A stretch of DNA of 64,000 nucleotides from OMII01 sp947467385 (GCA_044360075.1 JBIKLA010000020.1:6525-70524), one strand, 5' to 3'. Positions 43,543 through 52,416 are shown, numbered from the stretch's first letter. A program made the numbers and translations. The notes: a model not told the origin generated them from the letters alone.

Positions 43543-45048
43543 CTAACTGCAGTCTATCGAGGAGAGCCGGTCGCGCTTGGCATCGAACTCAGCGCGTTTA
43601 ATAAAAACTACAAAACTCTCGTCCTCAGAGCCCGATGCGAAGACCCGACACCACTCCGGAGAGAGCAGCAGAAGCGCGGTCATCGCCGTCCCCTGCCGCC
43701 ACAGGATCGTCTCAGCCTGGACGCGGTTAATGTAGTCCTGCCAGTTGGCCTTACCCAGGAAACTCGCACGGTAGAGGTCCCATATCTCTGGCGGATTGAC
43801 GTTCGTGCGCCCGTCGATGGCAACCTTGTAGGCGGGCTCTCCACGCTCATTGCTGTAGCGGTACATGAGATAGCCTCCTGTGCCGAACTCATTCAGGATC
43901 GGGTGCTTAAAACCCTGCTCGTTGATGAAGTCAACCGCGCTCTTGGGTATCAGCTCCTGATCGACCGGATGCTTGAAGAGCGGCAGCGCATTCATGCAGG
44001 TGAGTCCTATGACGAAGATCGCCAGCGCCCCGCACGTTTCTGGCGCCAGGCGCCCAAAGCGCTCACGGAGCTGACGTATTCCCTCGGCCAGGTGATCATT
44101 CCCTGACTTTGCCGGCACGTGCCCGCACTGCCGCCACCACACGGCGCACATGGCGCTCAGGACGATCGCAGAAAAAGGAAGAAACTTGACCGCCGTGAGT
44201 CCGGCCAGGGTCATGCCTGCGCCCAGCACAAGCCTGCTCGCCGGCGGCGCAGCGCGCTCGGACTGAAATGCCGCTATCAAAATCGCGCCCATGAGCACAA
44301 CGAAAACCGTTGAGTACTGCATGATCGTTGCCGGCGTGAACTCAGAGATGACGTTGAAGCGCAGCGGATGGCCGCCCTTTGACGCAAACGTAAGCCACTC
44401 GCCGCCCAAATAGGGCGTAACGAGCGTCCCCACAAAAAAGCACGCCGAGAGCATAACAGCGCGCTTCACGCTGAACTGGTGGCTCGCGTCCTGCAGAGAC
44501 CACAGGAAGATTGCGCCGAGGCCCAACGCGGCAGTGAGGTGGATGTTGGCCCATAGGCAGCCGAGCAGCACCAGCGACACCAGCCGCGTGCGTGTCGCTC
44601 CCTTCTCAACAACGGAGTCGGCAACTGCAATCGCCACCGCAAAGAGGATCCACACGATCGACTGCGGCCGAAGGGTGAAATGGTTGTAGCACGCAACCGT
44701 CGTATAGGCGCCAAGCACCGCCCCCATAAAGTGGTCCCGTGCCATCCTGCCGTACATCACGAAAAGGGAAAGCGACAGCACGCACGCAATCACGATCTGC
44801 AGCGCGAAAAGCCCAACCCCATGCCAAAAGAAATCAACGAGCGCAAATATTATCTCGATGCTCCATGAGTACGCGCGCCATGGCTCTCCAGAGCTGAACA
44901 TGTTCCAAAGATCGTGGGAGGGAACGGTGCGGTTGGCGAGTATCCACCGCCCGATAGTGATATGCCACCACAGGTCCGGGTCACCAACCGGGAGGCAGAT
45001 GTAGGCCCCAAAGAGGATAGCGAGCGAAAGCCACAGGAGCTGCTTCAT
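43543..45048 (-). CDS. Polytopic membrane protein, GT-C-like
   Basis: A 501-residue protein with about ten membrane spans starting at residue 2 and a soluble C-terminal domain. The first loop, GDPDLWWHITIGRWILANRT, carries the Asp-x-Asp-like acidic motif and the WWH context seen in a large group of uncharacterised membrane proteins related to dolichyl/polyprenyl-phosphate-dependent glycosyltransferases. Donor and acceptor are unknown. It has no operon partner, standing 186 bp from purC and 333 bp from the secreted genes. Confidence 0.72.
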   Translation of the reverse strand: MKQLLWLSLAILFGAYICLPVGDPDLWWHITIGRWILANRTVPSHDLWNMFSSGEPWRAYSWSIEIIFALVDFFWHGVGLFALQIVIACVLSLSLFVMYGRMARDHFMGAVLGAYTTVACYNHFTLRPQSIVWILFAVAIAVADSVVEKGATRTRLVSLVLLGCLWANIHLTAALGLGAIFLWSLQDASHQFSVKRAVMLSACFFVGTLVTPYLGGEWLTFASKGGHPLRFNVISEFTPATIMQYSTVFVVLMGAILIAAFQSERAAPPASRLVLGAGMTLAGLTAVKFLPFSAIVLSAMCAVWWRQCGHVPAKSGNDHLAEGIRQLRERFGRLAPETCGALAIFVIGLTCMNALPLFKHPVDQELIPKSAVDFINEQGFKHPILNEFGTGGYLMYRYSNERGEPAYKVAIDGRTNVNPPEIWDLYRASFLGKANWQDYINRVQAETILWRQGTAMTALLLLSPEWCRVFASGSEDESFVVFIKRAEFDAKRDRLSSIDCS

Positions 45049-45234
45049 GCGAGTTCAGGTCTCAGTCGTTAGGAGCGGATAGGTATCACAACCGGCATCC
45101 GCAACACAGCCAGGAGCAGTGCGCCCCTTGCCTACTTTCCTTATCGGCTGCGCGCACGCCCACATAGAGGGCTTTACGAGAAACGCGGTTCTATGCGCGC
45201 AAGGCGCGCACAACGCCTAATGATTATTATAGCC

Positions 45235-46200
45235 CTAGAGCGAAAAGTAGCGACGCAGGTTGCCCTCTATGCGCTCAAGTGGCGGGGTGGTGTCCGGCTC
45301 GAAGGTGCGCCCCGTCAGCAGGGCGTAGCTCCGCATGTAGTGCTCCATGAGCTCGCTGCGATGGTCGTCGTCCACATGAGGCGGGGGCCCTTCTCCTGAG
45401 AATCCACGCTCGATCAGCCATCGGCGAATGGGCTCCTTGTCGAGCATCTCCGGCGCCTCGCCCGCGGCCAGCCGCAACTCGTAGGTGTCCTGGATCCAGA
45501 AGCGAGAGGAGTCGAGGGTGTGAATCTCGTCAGCGAGGACAACCCGCCCATCGAGCAGACCGAACTCGTACTTGGTGTCGGCAAAGATGAGGCCGCGCCC
45601 CGCAAGCTCGCGCGAAGCGTGCGCAAAAAGTTGCAGCGCGCTTGACCGCACCCGCTCCCACACGTCACCCGGCACTATTCCGCGCGACACGATCTCCTGC
45701 TCTGATATCGGCATATCGTGGCTGCCGACGGCCTCCTTGGTCGACGGGGTCACGATCGGCTCTGGAAGCTGTTCGAACTCCTTGAGCCCAGCCGGAAGCT
45801 TCACACCACTAATCGGGCAGCCCGCGTGATAGTCACGCCAGCCGCTGCCCGCCAAGAATCCGCGAACGACTACCTCGATCGGGATAATCGACACCTCGCG
45901 CCCGATCACCACTGCCGGGTCCGGAACGGCGACAACGTGGTGGTCAACGATGTGGCCTACCCGCCCAAACCAGTACTGCGCGAGCTGCGTGAGCACCTGC
46001 CCCTTGAGGGGCACTGACGTCACGATACGATCAAAGGCGCTGAGCCGATCGGTCGCAACGAGCACGCGTAGGCCGTCGCGCACGTAGCTGTCGCGAACCT
46101 TGCCCTCATGCCGCGTTCCAAGCCACGAGAAGTCTGTGGACTGAAGCGCTATGGGGAGCGTCGAGATCCTACTTGCGCCGCTGTTTTTCTGGCCTGCCAT
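45235..46200 (-). CDS. purC: Phosphoribosylaminoimidazole-succinocarboxamide synthase
   Basis: ATP-dependent condensation of CAIR with aspartate in purine synthesis. At 321 residues it is the longer (fungal/proteobacterial) form. Signature blocks are LGTRHEGKVRDSYV, VLVATDRLSAFDRI, EVVVRGFLAGSGWRDY, IFADTKYEFGL and EIHTLDSSRFW. ATG 46200 has GGGGA 5 nt upstream; the frame continues to GTG 46221, which has no better site. Its start overlaps the end of the upstream unknown membrane gene by 32 bp, so the two are coupled. Confidence 0.95.
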   Translation of the reverse strand: MAGQKNSGASRISTLPIALQSTDFSWLGTRHEGKVRDSYVRDGLRVLVATDRLSAFDRIVTSVPLKGQVLTQLAQYWFGRVGHIVDHHVVAVPDPAVVIGREVSIIPIEVVVRGFLAGSGWRDYHAGCPISGVKLPAGLKEFEQLPEPIVTPSTKEAVGSHDMPISEQEIVSRGIVPGDVWERVRSSALQLFAHASRELAGRGLIFADTKYEFGLLDGRVVLADEIHTLDSSRFWIQDTYELRLAAGEAPEMLDKEPIRRWLIERGFSGEGPPPHVDDDHRSELMEHYMRSYALLTGRTFEPDTTPPLERIEGNLRRYFSL

Positions 46201-47383
46201 TTTTTCCCCGCAATGCATCACTATTCATAGAGAGCAGCCGCAGCGTGCCCGCATATTGCTGGCGAACCGCGGCATCCCTGTTGAGCCCCAATGAGATGTC
46301 CAGCAGCCGCAGCGCCTGGCCCCGAGCAGCCTTGCGCCCCTCCTCACGGCCCCCGCGAAAGAAGAGCGCAACAGCGTGGTTATTGTTGATCGCCATATCG
46401 AGCTCAGGATTGTCGCCCGGCCGCAGCTGCGCCCGCGCAGCTTCAAACGACCTGAGGGCACATCCGAGCTCGCCGACCTGCAGCGTGTCCCCGCGGATGG
46501 CGCGCATGAGGTGGTATGTGCCGGTCATCCACATCGGAAGCGCTCGGTGCGCGTTCGACGTCCACGGCGCCTTGAGCGCCGCTAGAGAACGCAGCCTCAT
46601 CTCAGCATGGCCATCGTCATCGGGCCCCACAAGCACCTCAGGGAAGGTTTCCCACGCCTCTGCCAGGCGCCCAAGGAAGTCTCCCGTCGCCGGCAAGCGA
46701 GAATTGGAGATGCCGACTCCCGAAACGGAGGTGACGACCAGCAAGTCGCGCACGTTGCTCTGCCCAAGAAGCTTTTTGGCGTAGCTATCTCCCTGCATGT
46801 CTTTGAGCGACAGCGGCGGGCGCATGCGAAGCGTCACGTTAAGCCAACGCGGGCTTCCCCAAACGGTTCCATCGACGGAACGCTCGTTCCTGAGGACGGA
46901 TTCCGCCTCCTGACGCGTCGATATCTTTTTCGAAAGAGTGCCAACTGAGAGAAACGACAGGCCGACCGCAGCGCTGCGCATCCTGTCGCGGACGATCTTG
47001 GCCTCGGCTCCAAGCGTATCCTCCTGAAGCTGCGCCACAACAAATGCATGCTCAGAGATGCCGAGCGCCACATGACGCAGGGCGAAGCCGGAGAGCCCCG
47101 CGCATGCCGCCCCGAGCCAAACAGCGCGCGGGACAGGGATGCCGACAAACGAGAGACGCGCAACCAGAACAAGGAGGACGACAAAGCATGCGAGCTGTGC
47201 AATTGACCTCGCCTGGGCCCCCCCGCCGAGAAGCGCGATACCGAGCCCCACCGCTGCGGCGAGCACGAGCACCCATATGCCGGCGCTCACCGCGCCAGGC
47301 CGGCTAAGCGCAAGGCCAGACGTCGCCGTGCCTTGCAGCTGCTCGCTTGAGCGATCAAATTTCGGCGCTGTTGAGCCGCTCAC
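46169..47383 (-). CDS. Hypothetical membrane protein with TPR-like C-terminus
   Basis: A 404-residue protein. Two to three hydrophobic segments lie at about residues 32-53, 60-79 and 85-105, followed by a long soluble region. The last 120 residues (ALRSFEAARAQLRPGDNPEL, then NNHAVALFFRGG and AARGQALRLLDISLGLN) look like tetratricopeptide-type helical pairs. No catalytic motif was seen. It overlaps purC by 32 bp and the upstream DUF2726-like gene by 4 bp, forming a three-gene unit whose logic is unclear. Confidence 0.62.
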   Translation of the reverse strand: MSGSTAPKFDRSSEQLQGTATSGLALSRPGAVSAGIWVLVLAAAVGLGIALLGGGAQARSIAQLACFVVLLVLVARLSFVGIPVPRAVWLGAACAGLSGFALRHVALGISEHAFVVAQLQEDTLGAEAKIVRDRMRSAAVGLSFLSVGTLSKKISTRQEAESVLRNERSVDGTVWGSPRWLNVTLRMRPPLSLKDMQGDSYAKKLLGQSNVRDLLVVTSVSGVGISNSRLPATGDFLGRLAEAWETFPEVLVGPDDDGHAEMRLRSLAALKAPWTSNAHRALPMWMTGTYHLMRAIRGDTLQVGELGCALRSFEAARAQLRPGDNPELDMAINNNHAVALFFRGGREEGRKAARGQALRLLDISLGLNRDAAVRQQYAGTLRLLSMNSDALRGKNGRPEKQRRK

Positions 47384-47814
47384 TCCTCGACCTCTTCCTC
47401 ATCTGCTTCGATACCGAACCGATCCTTAAGAAAAGCAACAAGATCGAGGCTGCTCGACGGGTCGAGCATCTCGTCAAGTTCCTTGCGGCTGACCGACACG
47501 TATTGAATTCCGCACGCCAGCAGCATGCCCGGCAGCTTCTGGTGCCTCTCAAGCACATCTACCTCGATGTACGACGCCACATCGGGCGCAAGCTCCACGA
47601 CCATCTTGGGATTGTCCTGCTCGTCAACGAGCGTGAAGAGGCATTTTGCGCTCTCGGCCCAACGCGACACCTCGTCCTTACTCTCTAATCCCCCCTCCGG
47701 GTAGTCGCCACCGCACACGGTGCGCACGCTCACGTTCCACACGATGTTGTCCTTGCCGAAAAAGGTCGTGAGCATCCTAAAAAGTTGTGCCTCTGCCAGG
47801 GACATCTCAACCAT
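47380..47814 (-). CDS. Hypothetical protein, weakly DUF2726/nuclease-like
   Basis: A 144-residue acidic protein. CLFTLVDEQDNPKMVVELAP followed by a Asp-rich strand, then LPGMLLACGIQYVSVSRKEL, has the spacing of DUF2726-type restriction-endonuclease-like folds (a D...E.x core, then a helix and a GI.YI strand). The usual Lys after the Glu is not obvious, so any nuclease activity is doubtful. The C-terminus is very acidic (ADEEEVEE). It overlaps the next gene by 4 bp and diverges from def with a 107-bp gap. Confidence 0.5.
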   Translation of the reverse strand: MVEMSLAEAQLFRMLTTFFGKDNIVWNVSVRTVCGGDYPEGGLESKDEVSRWAESAKCLFTLVDEQDNPKMVVELAPDVASYIEVDVLERHQKLPGMLLACGIQYVSVSRKELDEMLDPSSSLDLVAFLKDRFGIEADEEEVEE

Positions 47815-47921
47815 AGGGGGAGGAGTATCGCAGAACCGCGCCCCGTGGACAAATACTTAGGCCTGGCTAAATACCCGTGCTGCATCGACAAATTGGCTCC
47901 AGTTTGGTCTAATGGAGCCGC

Positions 47922-48488
47922 ATGGCCATCCTCGACGTTAAATTTATCCCCGACCCCATTCTGCGCGTCCCAGCGAAGGCGGTGGCCTTATTCGACGCAA
48001 AGCTCCACACACTGCTCGACAACATGAACGAGACAATGATCCACGCCAACGGCCTCGGCCTTGCCGCCCCGCAAGTTGCGCACTCCGTACAGGTCGCCAT
48101 CATCGATGTCACGCTCGACTACATGCCGCTGCCCATGATCACCTCGCTGAGCGGGCATACTCCCGAGTCGCACGTGCACGACGGCAGGCTTGAGGTCATC
48201 AACCCCGAGATAACCCTCAAGTCGCCAAAGCTCGTCTCCTCCGAAGAGGGCTGCTTGAGCATCCCAGACTTTCGCGACACCATAAAGCGCCATGACATGG
48301 TAACTGTGCGGGCGATGGACAGGCACGGACGCTCCTTCTCTCTTGAGGCCCAAGAGCTGCTCGCCTATGCGCTGCAGCACGAGATCGACCACCTGCACGG
48401 CGTCCTGTTCGTAGACCACTTGAGCCGCCTCAAGAAGGCGCTCTTCCGGAAGTGGTGCATCAAGAACGACTTCGAACCCGAGTCGTAA
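47922..48488 (+). CDS. def: Peptide deformylase
   Basis: Removes the N-formyl group from new proteins. All three family motifs are intact: GLGLAAPQ at 44-51, EGCLS at 109-113 and HEIDH at 153-157, giving the Cys and two His metal ligands and the catalytic Glu. At 188 residues it is slightly longer than E. coli Def owing to an insertion near 70-88 (after LDYMPLPMITS). It lies 13 bp upstream of fmt on the same strand. Confidence 0.95.
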   Translation: MAILDVKFIPDPILRVPAKAVALFDAKLHTLLDNMNETMIHANGLGLAAPQVAHSVQVAIIDVTLDYMPLPMITSLSGHTPESHVHDGRLEVINPEITLKSPKLVSSEEGCLSIPDFRDTIKRHDMVTVRAMDRHGRSFSLEAQELLAYALQHEIDHLHGVLFVDHLSRLKKALFRKWCIKNDFEPES

Positions 48489-48501
48489 GGCGGCCACGCG
48501 C

Positions 48502-49464
48502 ATGAACGTCATCTTTTTCGGCACCCCAAGCTTCTCCGTCTCAAGCCTACAGGCCCTGCTCGACATGCCAGGCGTCTCGGTGCGTGCGGTCGTGACACAG
48601 CCGGACCGGCCCTCCGGCCGCGGCGGCCTCGTTAAAGCCTCGCCCGTGAAGGAGCTCGCCATGCGGCACTCAATACCGGTGCTTCAGCCCACCTCGCTGC
48701 GCAAGGAGCTCGATTCTTTTCAGGCCCAGCTCGCTTCGTGCGGCCCGCTCGATGTTGGCATTGTGATTGCCTTCGGCCAGATACTTCCGAAGGCGGTGCT
48801 CGGCATTCCGCGAGCCGGATGCGTCAACATTCACGCCTCGCTCCTGCCACGATGGCGCGGCGCAGCGCCCATCCAGCGCGCCATCCTGGCCGGCGACACC
48901 GAGACCGGCGTGTGCCTCATGCAGATGGATGAGGGGCTCGACACCGGCGGCGTGTACTCACGAGAGCCGGTGCAGATCGGCCGCTCGGACACCGCTCAAA
49001 CGCTCCACGACACCCTGGCCGCGCTCGGCGCGCGGCTCCTTGCGCGCGACCTCCCGCTCATCGTTTCCGGAAAGCTGTCCGCTGCGCCACAGCCGGCCGA
49101 GGGCGTCACATACGCGCACAAAATCGAGCCCGCCGAGGGCTGCCTCGACTGGACCAAGGGAGCCGATGAGCTCGACCGGGCCATCCGCGCCCTCTCTCCG
49201 CATCCCGGCGCCTTCACGTTTTGGCGCGGCTCACGCCTCAAGCTGCTCCTGAGCTCAGTAGCGCCAGGCGGCTCTGTGAAAGATGCGGCGCCGGGAACCG
49301 TGACCGCTGCGTATAGCGACACGATCACTGTTGCTTGCGGCGCCGGCTCACTGGCCATCTCACAGCTCCAGCTCGCCGGAAAGAGGCAGATGAGCAGCGG
49401 AGAGTTCCTGCGCGGCACCCCCATCAGCCCCGGCGAGCGCTTTTCAAGCCAAGCCCCATCATAG
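48502..49464 (+). CDS. fmt: Methionyl-tRNA formyltransferase
   Basis: Formylates initiator Met-tRNA with 10-formyl-tetrahydrofolate. It has 320 residues with NVIFFGTPSFSVSSLQALLD at the N-terminus, VVTQPDRPSGRG, the folate/catalytic block CVNIHASLLPRWRGAAPIQR, and DEGLDTGGVY. The C-terminal tRNA-contact domain contains AYSDTITVACGAGSLAISQL. It forms an operon with def. Confidence 0.95.
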   Translation: MNVIFFGTPSFSVSSLQALLDMPGVSVRAVVTQPDRPSGRGGLVKASPVKELAMRHSIPVLQPTSLRKELDSFQAQLASCGPLDVGIVIAFGQILPKAVLGIPRAGCVNIHASLLPRWRGAAPIQRAILAGDTETGVCLMQMDEGLDTGGVYSREPVQIGRSDTAQTLHDTLAALGARLLARDLPLIVSGKLSAAPQPAEGVTYAHKIEPAEGCLDWTKGADELDRAIRALSPHPGAFTFWRGSRLKLLLSSVAPGGSVKDAAPGTVTAAYSDTITVACGAGSLAISQLQLAGKRQMSSGEFLRGTPISPGERFSSQAPS

Positions 49465-49515
49465 CGCGGCAGCCCTGCGCGCCCGATGCTCTCATGGAGA
49501 CAAGGCTGCCCACCG

Positions 49516-49782
49516 ATGAACAACCACGACGCTCCGCTTCATTCACTTATTTCAGGACGGCTGCCGCGTACGATCTCGGGCGAGTTCGACCTATTCGACT
49601 CAGCCGAGCCCGAACACCTTATCGAGGCACTCTCTCCGATATGTCACCTGGCGCCCTGGGAAATTAAGAAGTGCTTCGACGAGCTGGCTAGGCGGAACCC
49701 CCGCCCCCACCCTCAGGAGACGGCACGCGGAGATCATCCCGAGCATCACACCGATCCCGCACATCGCACTTCGAGCACTTAA
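49516..49782 (+). CDS. Small hypothetical protein
   Basis: An 88-residue frame from ATG 49516 (MNNHDAPLHSLISGRLPRTI) with good third-position GC over the first 60 codons and a sensible segment LIEALSPICHLAPWEIKKCF. The last third is His/Pro/Thr-rich and overlaps the end of the convergent Cas4-like gene by 95 bp, so the true end is questionable. No family and no strong ribosome site are visible. It could be genuine, downstream of fmt. Confidence 0.35.
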   Translation: MNNHDAPLHSLISGRLPRTISGEFDLFDSAEPEHLIEALSPICHLAPWEIKKCFDELARRNPRPHPQETARGDHPEHHTDPAHRTSST

Positions 49783-50557
49783 TCGGGTGCGGTGCCGGAT
49801 GCACCGGACCTCCGCCAAGAATCGACCGCATCTGGTCTATGAGACCCTGCACCCAGCGCTGCTTCGCCTCCGTGTTGTCGACCTTGATGCGCCGGCACGA
49901 CGGCCCGATGAGCAGGTAGCCGTGTGGCGGTCTCCTGCCCTCGAATTCCTCCACAAGCCGCATGTATACCAGCAGCTGCGCCACGTACCGATCACGCAGC
50001 TTCTTGGCCAATGGCTTGCGCTCAACCGGAATAATGAGCCCATTCTCCTCTATGAGCGCGTCGGGCTTGCCGGCCAGCCCCTGCCGCTGCGAGATGTACT
50101 CGCGCTCAGGAAGCATCGTGCTGCCCTCAATCGACACCATGATCGACTTGGCCTCAAGGCCGCTCGCCTTGCGCCGCTTCCTCGCCGCGCGCGAAAAAGA
50201 ACGGATGACGAGTAGCGCCGCACCCACGAGAAGCACGAGCTGAAGCCCGTGATTGCGCACGGAGAGCGCAGAAAGTCTCTCGAACGGCACTCCCTGTGGA
50301 TTGAGAAGGATGAACACCACAAGGGCGGTGCAGACCAGCACGGCCAAGTAGCGAATCCATTGCCCAAGCAGCACCGACTCGTCAAACATGCGCGACCAGT
50401 CGCGGTGAAGCTCCTGCCCGAGAATTGCGCCCCCGACGACGGACTGCGGCTTCGCCTTGTCCACCCACTTAAGCTTCCAGGACTGCGGGCACACAGAGAA
50501 GGCGCCAACCTCCCCCGCCGCGATGATGTGTTGTCCCTCTTGGCCTACCGTTGCCAC
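49688..50557 (-). CDS. Membrane-anchored Cas4/Dna2-like PD-(D/E)XK nuclease
   Basis: A 289-residue protein. Cys23 (in SVCPQSW) and Cys261, Cys264 and Cys270 (CSKCDVRDRC) match the four iron-sulphur ligands of Cas4. His51 follows GxxL as in RecB-family nucleases. The catalytic core is complete: Asp166 (GKPDAL), Glu179 and Lys181 (PVERK), and the QLLVY motif at 194-198. Two hydrophobic helices (about 67-86 and 104-119) are inserted between the N-terminal His and the core, unlike standard Cas4. No CRISPR or cas gene is nearby. A membrane-attached DNA end-processing enzyme is likely; the role is unknown. Confidence 0.75.
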   Translation of the reverse strand: MATVGQEGQHIIAAGEVGAFSVCPQSWKLKWVDKAKPQSVVGGAILGQELHRDWSRMFDESVLLGQWIRYLAVLVCTALVVFILLNPQGVPFERLSALSVRNHGLQLVLLVGAALLVIRSFSRAARKRRKASGLEAKSIMVSIEGSTMLPEREYISQRQGLAGKPDALIEENGLIIPVERKPLAKKLRDRYVAQLLVYMRLVEEFEGRRPPHGYLLIGPSCRRIKVDNTEAKQRWVQGLIDQMRSILGGGPVHPAPHPIKCSKCDVRDRCDARDDLRVPSPEGGGGGSA

Positions 50558-50640
50558 GTACGCACCTACAAGCGTGCCCGTTGAGCCGGGCCGCCCTCAT
50601 CATAGGCCAGGAAGTACGGGGACCACACCGCCAAAAGATC

Positions 50641-51162
50641 CTACCGCCGGGGGCGGCCCTTGAGCAGCGACCCAGTGGTCGCCATGATGGCTGAACAGAT
50701 CTCCCGGATGCGCTCCCACACTTCCGGCTGGCTGTCAGCATCCTGCTGGGGACGAGGCCGGTCATCGTGCCCCCGGACCTCGAGCGAGCCAAAGGTCACC
50801 GGCGTTTCGGGAATGCCGCTGAATGCGGGGAGGTGCGCCGTTTCAAGAATAAATTGCACCTCGGGCGCTTGGTGGTGCGTCAGGCGCCAGAACGCGTAGC
50901 GCCCACACGCCGTGATAAACTCGCACAGGACCGAGAACCGTCCCGGCTGGGCATTGGGCACGACCCGAACCCGGAAGTCTATCTTCTCCTCAAGCAGGAA
51001 GTTCGCCTCGAACGCCTCAATCCACCCCTTACGCGCGCGGTACGCCGTAACCTCGTCGAGGTACACGCCCTCAAGCATCAGGCGCTCGGAGTCGTACCAC
51101 AGCCCCAAGCCTACCGTTAGCTCCCCACCGAAATGATCCGAAGAGTGTTGCGACTGATGCAT
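50641..51162 (-). CDS. Hypothetical protein
   Basis: A 173-residue soluble protein with no recognised family. The first 120 residues alternate beta-rich stretches (LTVGLGLWYDSERLMLEGVY; KIDFRVRVVPNAQPGRFSVL) and read like a compact beta domain; the end is polar with an Arg-rich tail (KGRPRR). ATG 51162 is preceded by GAGGG about 8 nt upstream; GTG 51183 in frame lacks a site. It lies 83 bp upstream of the Cas4-like gene on the same strand, so a shared transcript is possible. Confidence 0.55.
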   Translation of the reverse strand: MHQSQHSSDHFGGELTVGLGLWYDSERLMLEGVYLDEVTAYRARKGWIEAFEANFLLEEKIDFRVRVVPNAQPGRFSVLCEFITACGRYAFWRLTHHQAPEVQFILETAHLPAFSGIPETPVTFGSLEVRGHDDRPRPQQDADSQPEVWERIREICSAIMATTGSLLKGRPRR

Positions 51163-51613
51163 GAAGCCGTCCCTCGTTAGCACTAAAGGCTTTCCACAAC
51201 TTTCAAAAACTCGTCCCGCCCGAACGTGGAGTGGTCCCCCCGAAGGGGACCACGGTAGAGGGTTCTGGCTCCCCAGGACGCACTGTGCGAACCCCTGGCG
51301 ATGTTTTCCGCGACCCTCTGGTACGCCGCTTAGTCGGCGTTCGGACTAAAGGAGTTATCGACCGCCCGGGCGACGGGCTTTACGGATTGCAACCGAGTTC
51401 CTTCCCGCACACCCACGAATTGGCGCAACCTGCTGTCATAACAGGGTTTTCATGCAGCAGTGAGAATGTGACACCCCTCAGGACTTCTGCTATGCTCCGC
51501 CATAATTATTGGTTACTTGCGGGCACTTACTGATCAGCTCAAACCTTGGTCAGCCTGCGAGTGGCGTTTCAAACCAGTCGAAAGACGTTTTTTGGACCTA
51601 GGAAGTATTCAGT
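51163..51613. other. 451-bp intergenic region with hairpins and a promoter
   Basis: It contains two clear stem-loops: GTGGTCCCC/GGGGACCAC (51231-51253, 5-nt loop) and ACGCCG/CGGCGT (51323-51340, 6-nt loop), then a CTGCTG/CAGCAG pair (51430-51460) next to a sigma-70-like promoter. The left half could be a structured RNA or regulatory leader. No known RNA family was recognised and no protein gene fits. Confidence 0.4.
51468..51496 (+). promoter_or_regulatory. Candidate sigma-70 promoter of the RGG gene
   Basis: GTGACA (51468-51473) and TATGCT (51491-51496) are 17 nt apart. A start near 51503 would give a 110-nt leader ending in the AGGAAG ribosome site before ATG 51614. Confidence 0.45.
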
Positions 51614-52327
51614 ATGAGAAGAGGAGATAATAGAGGAGATAGTAGAGGCAACGGAAGGCGCTCCCCTCGTGGTGGTGGGCGCTCCCCTCGTGGCGGCCGT
51701 TCAAATCGCGGCCGAGGTGGCCACTCGCGGCGTCATCCGCGCCAGAGCGCAGAGAGCGGCAACCAGAGAGAGAGGATCGCAATCGAGAGCGGCGACCTCG
51801 TTTTCATCGACCAGTTCATGCTCGCCAATCCCCAGTTCATCGAGAAGATGGCTGCGGTGCTCGATGAGGCAGCAGAGGTAAAGAACGACGTGATCCGTGA
51901 ATACGGCGGAAAGGTGATCTCGGTAACCCGCGGCACATACCGCATCGACCGCGATCCGTTCGCCTATACAATCGTTGTTCACCCGGAAGGTGACTTGATT
52001 GAGGCATCCGAGCTCGTCAAGGACGCGACCAGCGAGCTTGGCGAGGTGAACATCGACACTCGCTGCTTGGCGATGCTTGACCGTGAGCTTCTCGACGACA
52101 ACTCGCTCCTTGAGCGTTACCAGGAGCTGTGGTTCGGCGGCCAGGACAAGGCGTGCCGAGACCTCCTGCGCGATAACGGCGGCGCGGTTCGTTACGGCTT
52201 CCGCCGTGATGGCGACGAGCTCGCTGTTTTCCAGGTTCCAGGCGAGGACATCATCTGCCTGTGGCCGAAGAACATCGCTGAGCTTACTGCTCAGGAGCCC
52301 GAGGCTCAGGCGGCCGTGGAGGGATAA
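51614..52327 (+). CDS. RGG-box RNA-binding-type protein, unknown family
   Basis: A 237-residue protein. Residues 1-45 are almost entirely Arg, Gly, Ser and Asn with repeated RGG/RGR (SPRGGGRSPRGGRSNRGRGG), a composition typical of RNA-binding tails. Residues 50-237 form an acidic, folded-looking domain (LVFIDQFMLANPQFIEKMAA; VISVTRGTYRIDRDPFAYTI) that I cannot assign. The first 20 codons are AGA/AAT-rich and differ from the GC-rich remainder, which can favour initiation. It has its own promoter, a 110-nt leader and a strong terminator, so it is a single-gene, possibly highly expressed unit. Confidence 0.68.
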   Translation: MRRGDNRGDSRGNGRRSPRGGGRSPRGGRSNRGRGGHSRRHPRQSAESGNQRERIAIESGDLVFIDQFMLANPQFIEKMAAVLDEAAEVKNDVIREYGGKVISVTRGTYRIDRDPFAYTIVVHPEGDLIEASELVKDATSELGEVNIDTRCLAMLDRELLDDNSLLERYQELWFGGQDKACRDLLRDNGGAVRYGFRRDGDELAVFQVPGEDIICLWPKNIAELTAQEPEAQAAVEG

Positions 52328-52363
52328 CCCACGTTTCGCCCTAAGGCGCTGTGCGCTATACAG

Positions 52364-52406
52364 GAAGGGGAACGCGCCGACATCGGCACGTTCCCCTTCT
52401 CTTTTG
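52364..52406 (+). terminator. Rho-independent terminator after the RGG gene
   Basis: AAGGGGAACG (52365-52374) pairs with CGTTCCCCTT (52390-52399), extended by GCCG/CGGC inside, and is followed by CTCTTTT. It separates the RGG gene from the hydrolase. Confidence 0.8.
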
Positions 52407-52416
52407 GCCACTGACC

